64,000 nucleotides of DNA, from assembly GCA_002551355.1 (NCBI GenBank), contig NTHE01000006.1, positions 3,255-67,254 on the forward strand. The letters are read 5' to 3'. Position 1 is the first letter of the stretch. Each line of letters starts with the position of its first letter. Below the pieces are notes generated by a model, which saw only the letters and a list, made by a program, of their open reading frames with translations, made no database searches and was not told the DNA's origin. Made by a program: the position numbers and the translations under genes. This document shows positions 16,631 through 23,874 of the stretch, piece by piece. The DNA is from Streptomyces sp. man185. Its GTDB lineage: Bacteria; Actinomycetota; Actinomycetes; Streptomycetales; Streptomycetaceae.

Positions 16631-18954
16631 CCGCGGATCCGCGAGCTGCCGCCGACCGCCGGACGTTCATCCCCCTGGATCCCTCCCTCGCGCCGCCCGG
16701 CACCCGCGCCTTCCGGGACGCCGGCGGCATCCCGGCCGACCAGTGGCACGCCGACCAGAACGGCGAGACGCTCGTGCCCACCCACTGCTGCTTCTGCGGC
16801 GTCCAGTGCGGGATGTATCTGCGCGTGGACAGGGGCGGCAAGGTCTTCGGCGTCGAACCCCGCAACCACGACATCAACCGGATGCGGCTCTGCCCCAAAG
16901 GCATCAACGCCTACCAGCAGGTCAACCACCCCGACCGGCTCACCGCCCCGCTGATGCGCCGCTCCCGCGACGAGGAGTTCCGCGAGGTCTCCTGGGAGGA
17001 GGCGCTCGACTTCACCGTCTCCGAGGTCAAGCGCATCCAGCAGACGTACGGCAACGACGCCTTCGGGCTCCTCGGCGGGGCCAGCCTGTTCTCCGAGAAG
17101 ACCTATCTGGTGGGCAAGTTCGCCCGGGTCGCCCTCAAGTCCCGGCACGTCGACTACAACGGCCGTCTCTGCATGGTCAGCGCGGCGGGCGCCAACAAGC
17201 TGGCCTTCGGCATCGACCGGGCCGGCAATCCCTTCTCCGACATCCTCCTCACCGACTGCCTGCTCATCGCGGGGTCCAACGTCGGCGAGTGCTTCCCCGT
17301 GATGACCCAGTACGTCTGGGGAGCCCGGGACCGCGGCGCCAGCCTCATCGTCATCGACCCGCGCGAGACCGCCATCGCCCGGACCGCCGACATCCACGTC
17401 GCCCTCAAGCCCGGCACCGACTCCGCCTTCTTCACCTCCGTACTGAACGTCGTCATCGAGGAAGGACTCACCGACGAGAACTTCCTCGCCGCCCACGCCA
17501 CCGGCTGGGAGGAACTCAAGGCCAAGGCCGCCGACTACCCGCCCTCCCGCGCCGCAGCGATCTGCGGGATCCCCTCCGAGCAGATCGTCCAGGTCGCCCG
17601 GACCTTCGCCCGCGCACCCAAGGCCATGGCCTGGCACGCCCGGGGCATCGAACACCACTCGCAGGGCGTCGAGAACTGCCTCTCCGTGATCAACCTCTGC
17701 ACCGCCACCGGCCACATCGGCAAACCCGGCGCCGGCTACGGCACCATCACCGGCCAGGGCAACGGGCAGGGCGGCCGCGAGCACGGCCAGAAGTCCGACC
17801 TCCTTCCCGGCGGACGCTCCATCATGAACGAGGAGCACCGCCGCCAGATCTGCGAGATCTGGGGCATCGAGGAGTCCGAACTCCCGCCAGCCGGCACCTC
17901 CATGATGGAAATGGTCTGGCAGATGCAGCGCCGTGAGATCCGCGGCCTGATCGGCATCTGCAACAACCCCTTCGTCTCCCTGCCCAACTACCGGGTGGTC
18001 AAGGAGGGGTACGACACCACCGAGTTCCACGCTCAATTCGACTTCTTCCTCTCCGAGACCGCCGCCAACGCCCATGTGGTCTTCCCCGTCACCACCTGGG
18101 CCGAGGACGAAGGGGTGATGGCCAACGCGGAAGCCCGCGTGGTCAAGCACAACAAGGCCCAGGACCCGCCCCCAGGAGTCCGGACCGACACCTGGGTGAT
18201 GTGCGAACTCGCCCGCCGGCTCGGCGCCGGCGACAAATTCGACTTCCCCGACTCGCGGTCGGTCTTCGACGAGCTGCGCATCGCCTCCGCCGGCACCGTC
18301 AACGACTACTACGGCATCACCTACGAACGGCTGGAGGAGACCGGCGGCATCGCCTGGCCCTGCCCCACCACCGATCACCCCGGCACCCCGCGCCTCTTCG
18401 AGGACGGGAAGACCTACCACCCCGACGGCAAGATCCACCTCCAGCCCGTCGAGTGGCACCCGCCGATGGACCCGTACGACGACGAGCACCCCATGTCCCT
18501 CACCACCGGCCGTACCGTCGCCCACTTCCTCTCCGGCAACCAGACCCGCAGGCTCGGCGCCCTCGTCGAACAGACCCCACGTCCCTGGGCCGAGATCCAC
18601 CCCTCGCACGGCTTCCGCAACGGCGAACCCGTCCGCGTCGTCACCCGGCGCGGCAGCGAGGTCTTCCCCGCCCTGGTCACCGAGGCGATCCGCCCCGACA
18701 CCGTGTTCGTCCCCTACCACTGGCCCGTCCCCACCGCGGCCAACGCCCTCACCATCGACGCCCTCGACCCCCGCTCCAAGATTCCCGAGTACAAGGTGTG
18801 CGCCTGCCGCATCGAGCACGCCGAGCGGATCGACGAGGTCCCCGCCCCGCCGGTCGCCCCCGGCCATGTCGCCTACCCGGAGACCCAGGTCTTCCGTACC
18901 GACCCGCTGCCTCCCACGGCCCCCCAGGGCCGTGGCACCTCGGAGAGGAGCTGA
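16627..18954 (+). CDS. NapA/NasC-like Mo-bisPGD oxidoreductase catalytic subunit
   Basis: This 775-residue DMSO-reductase-superfamily enzyme carries an N-terminal [4Fe-4S] site at Cys54, Cys57, Cys61 and Cys89 (C-x2-C-x3-C, LCPKG). The region NGRLCMVSAAGANK, with Cys182, aligns with the nitrate-reductase segment whose Cys coordinates molybdenum. MGD-binding features include HARGIEHHSQGVENC, TGHIGKPGAGYGTITGQGNG and the C-terminal LTTGRTVAHFLSGNQTRR. No Tat signal is seen, so it is probably cytoplasmic or bound to the inner face. The substrate could be nitrate or another oxyanion, or it could act as a dehydrogenase such as formate; sequence alone does not settle it. It is translationally coupled to its neighbours. 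Confidence 0.75.
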   Translation: MTADPRAAADRRTFIPLDPSLAPPGTRAFRDAGGIPADQWHADQNGETLVPTHCCFCGVQCGMYLRVDRGGKVFGVEPRNHDINRMRLCPKGINAYQQVNHPDRLTAPLMRRSRDEEFREVSWEEALDFTVSEVKRIQQTYGNDAFGLLGGASLFSEKTYLVGKFARVALKSRHVDYNGRLCMVSAAGANKLAFGIDRAGNPFSDILLTDCLLIAGSNVGECFPVMTQYVWGARDRGASLIVIDPRETAIARTADIHVALKPGTDSAFFTSVLNVVIEEGLTDENFLAAHATGWEELKAKAADYPPSRAAAICGIPSEQIVQVARTFARAPKAMAWHARGIEHHSQGVENCLSVINLCTATGHIGKPGAGYGTITGQGNGQGGREHGQKSDLLPGGRSIMNEEHRRQICEIWGIEESELPPAGTSMMEMVWQMQRREIRGLIGICNNPFVSLPNYRVVKEGYDTTEFHAQFDFFLSETAANAHVVFPVTTWAEDEGVMANAEARVVKHNKAQDPPPGVRTDTWVMCELARRLGAGDKFDFPDSRSVFDELRIASAGTVNDYYGITYERLEETGGIAWPCPTTDHPGTPRLFEDGKTYHPDGKIHLQPVEWHPPMDPYDDEHPMSLTTGRTVAHFLSGNQTRRLGALVEQTPRPWAEIHPSHGFRNGEPVRVVTRRGSEVFPALVTEAIRPDTVFVPYHWPVPTAANALTIDALDPRSKIPEYKVCACRIEHAERIDEVPAPPVAPGHVAYPETQVFRTDPLPPTAPQGRGTSERS

Positions 18955-18960
18955 GGCCCC

Positions 18961-19563
18961 ATGATGGGCAGAACGATCTTCATCGACCCGGGGCGCTGCA
19001 TCGGCTGCCAGGCCTGTGTCTCCGCCTGCCGCGAGTGCGACTCGCACCGCGGCAAATCGATGATCCACCTCGACTACACCGACGAGGGCCGGTCCGTCGC
19101 CTCCCTCCCCACCGTCTGTATGCACTGCGAGGACCCGGTCGCCCCGTGCGCCGAGGTCTGTCCCGCCGACGCGATCCTGGTGACCGCCGACGGCGTGGTG
19201 CAGCAGGCCGACACCACCCGCTGCATCGGCTGCTCCAACTGCGTCAACGCCTGCCCCTTCGGCGTACCGAAGATCGACCTTCAGGCGAAGCTGCAGATGA
19301 AGTGCAACCTCTGCTACGACCGCACCGCCTACGGCCTCGCCCCCATGTGCGCCACCGTCTGCCCGACCGGAGCGCTCTTCTACGGAACCGTCGAGGAACT
19401 CCAGGCGGAGCGCCCCGGCGTCCAGGTCGCCGACACCTTCGTCTTCGGCGAGACCGAGGTCCGCACCGGCGTGGCCATGGTCGTCCCCGCCGAACGCGTC
19501 CAGTGGCCGGTGCCCGGCGGTCTTCCCGTCGTCGAGATCAACGGGAAGGACGTCCGCCGATGA
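18961..19563 (+). CDS. Four-cluster ferredoxin subunit (HybA/NarH/PhsB type)
   Basis: This 200-residue electron-transfer subunit has sixteen cysteines in four groups: CIGCQACVSACREC, CMHCEDPVAPCAEVC, CIGCSNCVNACP and CNLCYDRTAYGLAPMCATVC. This is the standard layout for four [4Fe-4S] clusters in the B subunits of DMSO-reductase-family complexes. It would wire the molybdoenzyme to the membrane cytochrome. The start is 6 bp after the previous stop, and its TGA overlaps the next ATG (ATGA). No signal peptide is present, consistent with a cytoplasmic-side complex. Confidence 0.85.
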   Translation: MMGRTIFIDPGRCIGCQACVSACRECDSHRGKSMIHLDYTDEGRSVASLPTVCMHCEDPVAPCAEVCPADAILVTADGVVQQADTTRCIGCSNCVNACPFGVPKIDLQAKLQMKCNLCYDRTAYGLAPMCATVCPTGALFYGTVEELQAERPGVQVADTFVFGETEVRTGVAMVVPAERVQWPVPGGLPVVEINGKDVRR

Positions 19564-20288
19564 GCGTCACCGATCAGCAGCCGGGTGGCGAGCACCCCGC
19601 CGGAGGCGACCCGCGCGAGGCACTCCAGGACCGGATCGCCGCCGACTCCCTCACCACCCGGCGGGACTACCTCCGGATCGTCACCACCGTCTCCGGCGGT
19701 CTCGCGGTCGGCGGCATCGGGGTGGCCGCGGGCATCCTCCACCGCCACGGCGACGGCGAGGAGGGCAACGCCCCGGAGGCGAAGCGCATCGCCCAGCAGC
19801 TCCTGCCCGGCCAATCGATCGCCTTCCGCTACCCGGGCGAGGAGGACCGGGCCGTCGCCGTCCGGCTCGACGACGGCACCCTCGTCGGCTACTCCGCCGT
19901 CTGCACCCACCTCGCCTGCGCCGTGCTCTGGCGCCAGGACCGGGGCACGGAGGGCGAGCTGTACTGCCCGTGCCACGAGGGAGTCTTCGACGCCCGGTCC
20001 GGCGAGGTCACCGCCGGGCCGCCGCCCCGCGGGCTGCCCAAGGTCGTGGTGATCGAGCAGGACGACGGAAGCGTCTGGGCCGTGGGGACCACCCGCTCCG
20101 GCGAGAGCGTCGAGGAAGGCCTCTGCCGCCAGCTCGGCGGCGAGCGACCCGAGCTCGCCGCCCGTATCGGCTGCCCGGGCGCCGACGGCGGAGCCGAGTC
20201 CCCGCCCCGGGCCGCCACCGGGACACGAGCCCGGAACCGGACCACCGGCGTCACGTCCGCCGCCGAGAACCCGGGCGGGCGGGCATGA
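19560..20288 (+). CDS. Rieske [2Fe-2S] subunit with Tat-like anchor
   Basis: This is a 242-residue protein. A twin-arginine-like segment RRDYLRIVTTVSGG near residues 35-48 leads into a hydrophobic helix, so the Rieske domain may sit outside the membrane. Cluster ligands are Cys115-x-His117 (CTHLAC) and Cys136-x2-His139 (CPCH), and Cys120 with Cys138 can form the stabilising disulfide, as in high-potential Rieske proteins of cytochrome bc and arsenite oxidase. The C-terminus is an Arg/Gly/Ala-rich tail. Its position inside a molybdoenzyme operon with four-base overlaps at both ends implies it is a complex subunit. Opposite membrane sidedness to the molybdoenzyme would be interesting. Confidence 0.8.
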   Translation: MSVTDQQPGGEHPAGGDPREALQDRIAADSLTTRRDYLRIVTTVSGGLAVGGIGVAAGILHRHGDGEEGNAPEAKRIAQQLLPGQSIAFRYPGEEDRAVAVRLDDGTLVGYSAVCTHLACAVLWRQDRGTEGELYCPCHEGVFDARSGEVTAGPPPRGLPKVVVIEQDDGSVWAVGTTRSGESVEEGLCRQLGGERPELAARIGCPGADGGAESPPRAATGTRARNRTTGVTSAAENPGGRA

Positions 20289-20680
20289 GCGACTCCGTGC
20301 ACCCCGAGCAGCCGCTGCCGCCCCCGGGCAGCCACTACCCCACCTACCACCCCGGCAGTGCCGACCCCGAGCTGAACCGGCCCGTCCACGAGCGGTATCC
20401 GCAGATCCGCCCCACCAGCGGATACGGGGACCCCCGTGTCCGGCACACCGGCCCCGGGCCCGGGGCGGGCACCGACCAGAACCCCGAGCGCTCCTCGAAA
20501 CTGACCGCCCGCCTCGCCCTGGCCATGACCGTCGTCATCGGCCAGCTCTGGGGACTGACGGTCCTGATCGACGAGTGGATGGAGGGCAACACCGGCACGG
20601 CCTGGTGGGGGGCCGGCTTCCTCTGCCTGTCGTTCCTCGTCGTGCTCGGCCTGTGGCTCGTCGACCCGAAGGACCGCTGA
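20285..20680 (+). CDS. Small membrane subunit of the redox operon
   Basis: This 131-residue protein has about 80 polar, Pro/His/Tyr-rich residues followed by two hydrophobic helices (LALAMTVVIGQLWGLTVLI and WWGAGFLCLSFLVVLGLWLV) and a short charged end. I recognise no family. Its ATG overlaps the Rieske stop (ATGA), making it the fifth gene of the operon, and it is followed by a strong terminator. A role as an assembly or anchoring subunit is inferred from position only. Confidence 0.7.
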   Translation: MSDSVHPEQPLPPPGSHYPTYHPGSADPELNRPVHERYPQIRPTSGYGDPRVRHTGPGPGAGTDQNPERSSKLTARLALAMTVVIGQLWGLTVLIDEWMEGNTGTAWWGAGFLCLSFLVVLGLWLVDPKDR

Positions 20681-20697
20681 CGCCCGCCGCCCGGACC

Positions 20698-20731
20698 TAC
20701 GGCGGCTCACCCCCCGTGGTGAGCCGCCGTA
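20698..20731 (+). terminator. Strong terminator after the redox operon
   Basis: A perfect 14-bp stem (20698-20711 with 20718-20731) has a 6-nt loop and begins 18 nt after the operon stop. It ends only 5 nt before the GGAGG of the next gene. Confidence 0.9.
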
Positions 20732-20741
20732 CCCTGGAGGC

Positions 20742-20966
20742 ATGAGCGCCGCCCCCGCCCCCCGCCCGCGTGATGCGAAGAAGCAGCAGCCACAGGAGCA
20801 GCCGCACCAGGAACCGAAGCCCAAGCCGGTTCTGATCTTCGACGATCCGCTGGACCGGCAGTCCGCGGACGATACGGACCAGGGGTGGGGCGAGCGGCCG
20901 CTCTCCGGCGGCAGCGCCGCGGACCTCGCGCGCTTCCTGGACGAGAAGCCGCCCCACCACATCTGA
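20742..20966 (+). CDS. Small uncharacterised protein
   Basis: This 74-residue, very polar protein starts Pro/Gln/Lys-rich (about residues 8-28, with a QPQEQPHQEPKPKP stretch), then has IFDDPLDRQSADDTDQG and ends SAADLARFLDEKPPHH. I recognise no domain, and it is probably disordered except near the end. GGAGG lies only 1 nt before the ATG, unusually close, and a 14-bp hairpin ends just upstream, so translation may be limited or structured. The coding bias is typical of the genome, so I regard it as a real gene of unknown function. Confidence 0.55.
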   Translation: MSAAPAPRPRDAKKQQPQEQPHQEPKPKPVLIFDDPLDRQSADDTDQGWGERPLSGGSAADLARFLDEKPPHHI

Positions 20967-20982
20967 GCGGTCGCCCGGAGTG

Positions 20983-21525
20983 CTACCGGTCCTCGCGCGG
21001 ACCCGCAGCAGCCCCGCCGGTTCCGCCCGGGCCGTCGCCCGGGTCCGGCCGGTGGGAACCGGGCGCGCCACCGTTGCGCTGGGCGACAAGGGCGTCGCGG
21101 ATCTCCTTCAGCACCTCCAGCTCGCTCACCTCGATCGTCTCCTGCACGCCTTCCTTGGCGGCCTGCATCGCCGCCCGCCTGGCCAGGTACTTGGCCATCG
21201 GCAGCACCATCAGGAAGTACACGACGGCAGCGGTGATCAGGAAGCTGAGCGTCGCGCTGAGCACCGAGCCCCACAGGATCTCGATCCCGTCCATCTTCCC
21301 GGTCTTCGGGTCCGTGGTGCACGGGCCCTGGAGGCAGGAGCTGTAGTCGTCCAGGTCCTGGGTGCCGAACGCGCCGACCAAGGGGTTGATGATGCCCTTG
21401 ACGACCGCGTTCACGATGTTGGTGAAAGCGGCACCGATGACGACAGCCACCGCGAGGTCGATCACATTGCCGCGTGTCAGGAAGGCCTTGAAGCCCTCCA
21501 GCAGACTGACCTTCTTCTCGCTCAC
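20983..21525 (-). CDS. mscL: Large-conductance mechanosensitive channel MscL
   Basis: This 180-residue MscL protein forms a pentameric channel that opens under membrane tension to release solutes on hypo-osmotic shock. The N-terminal helix and gate are clear (LEGFKAFLTRGNVIDLAVAV then VIGAAFTNIVNAVVKGIINP), as is the second helix SFLITAAVVYFLMVLPMAK. The periplasmic loop and the Gly/Pro-rich tail are longer than in E. coli MscL (136 residues). The GTG start (SEKKVSLLEGF) has AGAAGG 7 nt upstream; the longer frame adds 17 residues without support. Confidence 0.9.
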   Translation of the reverse strand: MSEKKVSLLEGFKAFLTRGNVIDLAVAVVIGAAFTNIVNAVVKGIINPLVGAFGTQDLDDYSSCLQGPCTTDPKTGKMDGIEILWGSVLSATLSFLITAAVVYFLMVLPMAKYLARRAAMQAAKEGVQETIEVSELEVLKEIRDALVAQRNGGAPGSHRPDPGDGPGGTGGAAAGPREDR

Positions 21526-21638
21526 AGGTGAGCCTTCTTTCGCATGGGCGGTGAGAGGAGCAACTTGCTCCGCCACCTAAGGCGGGAGAAGGCGAGACTG
21601 TCCAATCAGCCAGTCTCCACAGATGATGTGAAAGGGCG

Positions 21639-22253
21639 TCAGTCCACATCGGACACCGCCACGGCCAGCCGCCCCGAAGCGCCCGCGCCGAGCAGTGCCG
21701 TGGCCGTCGTCCGCTCCACGGAGAAGACCACCAGCGCCCCGGACCCCGCCCCCGACCTCGCATCGGCACCGTCCACCGTGTGATCGCCGGGACCTACGGC
21801 GGTATGAGGCACCTTCGCCACGCGCGCCCCTCGCGCCACCACGCGCGCGTCGCCGCCCGCATCGCCCACCGCGATCACATCGACGCGGTCTCCCGGTCGC
21901 AGCAGCCGTACCGTCTCCGGATCCGCGATCCGGACCGGCGCGGAGACCAGTCGCACCGACGGCCGGTCGGTCCCCGGCGGAGCGTCCGGCGGGCCGGCCC
22001 CTCCGTCGGCGCTGCTCAGGCCCGTGGTGGCCAGCGCCGCGCCGGCCAGGGCAAGCCCCGCGGCCGCCGTACGCCGTTGCCGACGCAGCATGCGCCGCAG
22101 GCGGTCCGCGCCACCGCCCCGCACCCGCAGGGGCCCGAACGGCCCCACCCCGCACGGCGCGGGCACCGGCGCCGGAAAAGGGGGAGCGGACGTGAATGCA
22201 GACGTGGACGTGGACGGGCACGGGGACGGGGGAGCGGGCAGGGACGTGGACAT
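21639..22253 (-). CDS. SAF-domain protein (CpaB/RcpC-like)
   Basis: This is a 204-residue protein with a Pro-rich N-terminus, a basic patch LRRMLRRQRR, one membrane helix (TAAAGLALAGAALATTGL) and an extracytoplasmic SAF-like beta-clip domain seen as VRIADPETVRLLRPGDRVDVIAV and VVFSVERTTATALLGAGASG. It resembles RcpC/CpaB pilus-assembly proteins, but no pilus genes are nearby. It lies between mtnP and mscL on the same strand with gaps of 217 and 113 bp. ATG 22253 has GGTGG close upstream. Confidence 0.7.
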   Translation of the reverse strand: MSTSLPAPPSPCPSTSTSAFTSAPPFPAPVPAPCGVGPFGPLRVRGGGADRLRRMLRRQRRTAAAGLALAGAALATTGLSSADGGAGPPDAPPGTDRPSVRLVSAPVRIADPETVRLLRPGDRVDVIAVGDAGGDARVVARGARVAKVPHTAVGPGDHTVDGADARSGAGSGALVVFSVERTTATALLGAGASGRLAVAVSDVD

Positions 22254-22470
22254 GGCACCACCTGGGATCGGGCGGATGAGGGCGAGGGAGGAACGCGAGC
22301 AAGCAGCGCAGGAGAAAGGGGAGTCCGGACCGGTTCGACCCGGCCGAACTCCCCTCACTTTCCACCCGCCGAGCAGATCCCGCTGAGGCCTGTGGACAGT
22401 CCCCGCGTTGTGGACAACTCCGTCACCCGATCCGGTGAGACCCGCCCTGCCCAAGCGGCACTTGTCCCCG

Positions 22471-23355
22471 CTACGGCAGCGCGATCCCCGTGTCGATCCC
22501 GTCCAGCGCATGAGCGCACGTGCAGTTGCGGCTCTCGCTCTTCGGCAGCCCGGCCACCGCGTCGAACAGCACCGAGCGCAGCCGGTCCACATTGGCCGCG
22601 AACACCTGGAGCACCTCCTCGTGCGAGACGCCCTCGCCCGCCTCGGCCCCCGCGTCCAGATCGGTCACCAGGGTCATCGTCGTGTAGCAGAGCCCCAGTT
22701 CACGCGCGAGTACCGCCTCGGGGTGCCCCGTCATGCCCACGACGGACCAGCCCATCGCCGCGTGCCAGCGCGATTCCGCGCGGGTAGAGAAGCGGGGCCC
22801 CTCGACCACCACCAGGGTGCCGCCGTCCACCGGCTCCCAGTCCCGCCCCCGGGCCGCAGCGAGCGCCGCCCTGCGCCCCTCGGGGCAGTAGGGGTCGGCG
22901 AAGCCCAGGTGGACGACGTTCGGCACGGTCCCGTCGGCCCGGGTCTCACCGTCGTAATAGGTCTGCACGCGGGCCTTGGTGCGGTCCACCAGCTGATCGG
23001 GGACGAGCAGGGTGCCCGGTCCGAACTCCGGCCGCAGCCCGCCCACCGCGCACGGCCCGAGCACCTGCCGGACCCCGACGGAGCGCAGCGCCCACAGGTT
23101 GGCCCGGTAGTTGATGCGGTGCGGCGGCAGGTGGTGGCCGCGTCCGTGGCGGGGCAGGAAGGCCACCCGGCGGCCGCCGAGCTCGCCGAGGAAGACCGAG
23201 TCGCTCGGCTTTCCGTAAGGGGTGTCCACGGTGACCTCGGTGACATCCTCCAGGAAGGAGTAGAAGCCCGAGCCGCCGATGACACCGATCTCCGCGGAAC
23301 CCTCGGTCCCCGCCGTACCCGTACCGGAGTTCGTTTCCGTATGTGCGTTCACCAT
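22471..23355 (-). CDS. mtnP: S-methyl-5'-thioadenosine phosphorylase
   Basis: This 294-residue enzyme of the PNP/MTAP family splits methylthioadenosine with phosphate to adenine and methylthioribose-1-phosphate in methionine salvage. Motifs: IGVIGGSGFYSFL at the N-terminus (phosphate site), FLPRHGRGHHLPPHRINYRA, LLVPDQLVDRT, VVVEGPRFSTRAES and the purine-binding VVGMTGHPEAVLARELGL. Length is normal. The Cys-containing RNCTCAHAL segment near the end is seen in many actinobacterial MTAPs. TACGGT 6 nt before the ATG predicts a leaderless transcript. Confidence 0.85.
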   Translation of the reverse strand: MVNAHTETNSGTGTAGTEGSAEIGVIGGSGFYSFLEDVTEVTVDTPYGKPSDSVFLGELGGRRVAFLPRHGRGHHLPPHRINYRANLWALRSVGVRQVLGPCAVGGLRPEFGPGTLLVPDQLVDRTKARVQTYYDGETRADGTVPNVVHLGFADPYCPEGRRAALAAARGRDWEPVDGGTLVVVEGPRFSTRAESRWHAAMGWSVVGMTGHPEAVLARELGLCYTTMTLVTDLDAGAEAGEGVSHEEVLQVFAANVDRLRSVLFDAVAGLPKSESRNCTCAHALDGIDTGIALP

Positions 23356-23367
23356 GCGGTCACCGTA
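23356..23367 (-). promoter_or_regulatory. -10 element for leaderless mtnP
   Basis: On the minus strand TACGGT (23362-23367) lies 6 nt before ATG 23355 and no ribosome site is present. Confidence 0.5.
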
Positions 23368-23396
23368 TCCGCAGGGGCGTCGCCCGGGGGCAATGC

Positions 23397-23430
23397 CCGG
23401 ACCCCGCCGAGTGGTCTCGGCGGGGTCCGG
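23397..23430 (-). terminator. Terminator after the zinc-ribbon gene
   Basis: A perfect 15-bp stem (23397-23411 with 23416-23430) with a 4-nt loop lies 27 nt past the stop of the zinc-ribbon gene and just upstream of mtnP. Confidence 0.85.
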
Positions 23431-23457
23431 TGAAAAGCAGGTGGGGCGTACGGGGGC

Positions 23458-23808
23458 TCAGGCGGCCGACGTACCGCTCGACGAGGCCGGCGCGGAGGCC
23501 GACGACGAGGAAGAGGCGGACGAAGAGGACGACGACGATGCGCCCGCCTTCGTGTCCGAACCCGACGACGAGGACGACGCGGAGTCGGACGACTTCGATG
23601 CCGTCGACGCCGGCGTGCTGCTCGACGAGGAGCCGCGGCTGTCGTTCCGGTAGAAACCGGAACCCTTGAAGACGATGCCGACCGCGGAGAACACCTTCTT
23701 GAGGCGTCCGTCGCAGCTCGGGCACACGGTCAGGGCATCATCGGTGAACTTCTGCACCGCCTCGAGGCCCTCGCCGCACTCGGTGCACTGGTACTGATAG
23801 GTCGGCAC
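23458..23808 (-). CDS. FmdB-family zinc-ribbon protein, probable Ruc-type chaperone
   Basis: This 116-residue protein has an N-terminal FmdB zinc ribbon with CTEC and CPSC pairs (MPTYQYQCTECGEGLEAVQ) and a conserved FSAVGIVFKGSGFYRNDSR segment, followed by a Ser/Ala/Asp low-complexity tail of about 60 residues that is surely disordered. The layout matches Mycobacterium tuberculosis Rv0991c (Ruc), a redox-activated chaperone whose zinc cysteines oxidise to switch it on and whose gene belongs to the HrcA heat-shock regulon. A CIRCE element sits just upstream here, which supports the same role. It is monocistronic, with a strong terminator after it. Confidence 0.75.
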   Translation of the reverse strand: MPTYQYQCTECGEGLEAVQKFTDDALTVCPSCDGRLKKVFSAVGIVFKGSGFYRNDSRGSSSSSTPASTASKSSDSASSSSSGSDTKAGASSSSSSSASSSSSASAPASSSGTSAA

Positions 23809-23818
23809 TTGCTCCTCC

Positions 23819-23844
23819 TGGCACTCTCACTCAGTGAGTGCTAA
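23819..23844 (-). promoter_or_regulatory. CIRCE element (HrcA operator)
   Basis: GCACTC-N9-GAGTGC with TAA on the outer side of one arm (23821-23844) matches the CIRCE consensus TTAGCACTC-N9-GAGTGCTAA, with two mismatches in the outer arm. It lies 11 bp upstream of the zinc-ribbon gene and implies heat-shock derepression by HrcA. Confidence 0.85.
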
Positions 23845-23874
23845 CGACGTTCCATACTGACGTATTCCGTTGAA

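Noticed and set aside
16597..19125. 842-residue minus-strand frame
   Set aside because: It is a shadow of the molybdoenzyme gene in the opposite strand, of Gly/Val/Asp-rich composition.
1311..20680. Biosynthetic gene cluster
   Set aside because: An acyl-CoA synthetase, two exporters and regulators are present, but there is no PKS, NRPS, terpene or RiPP core enzyme.
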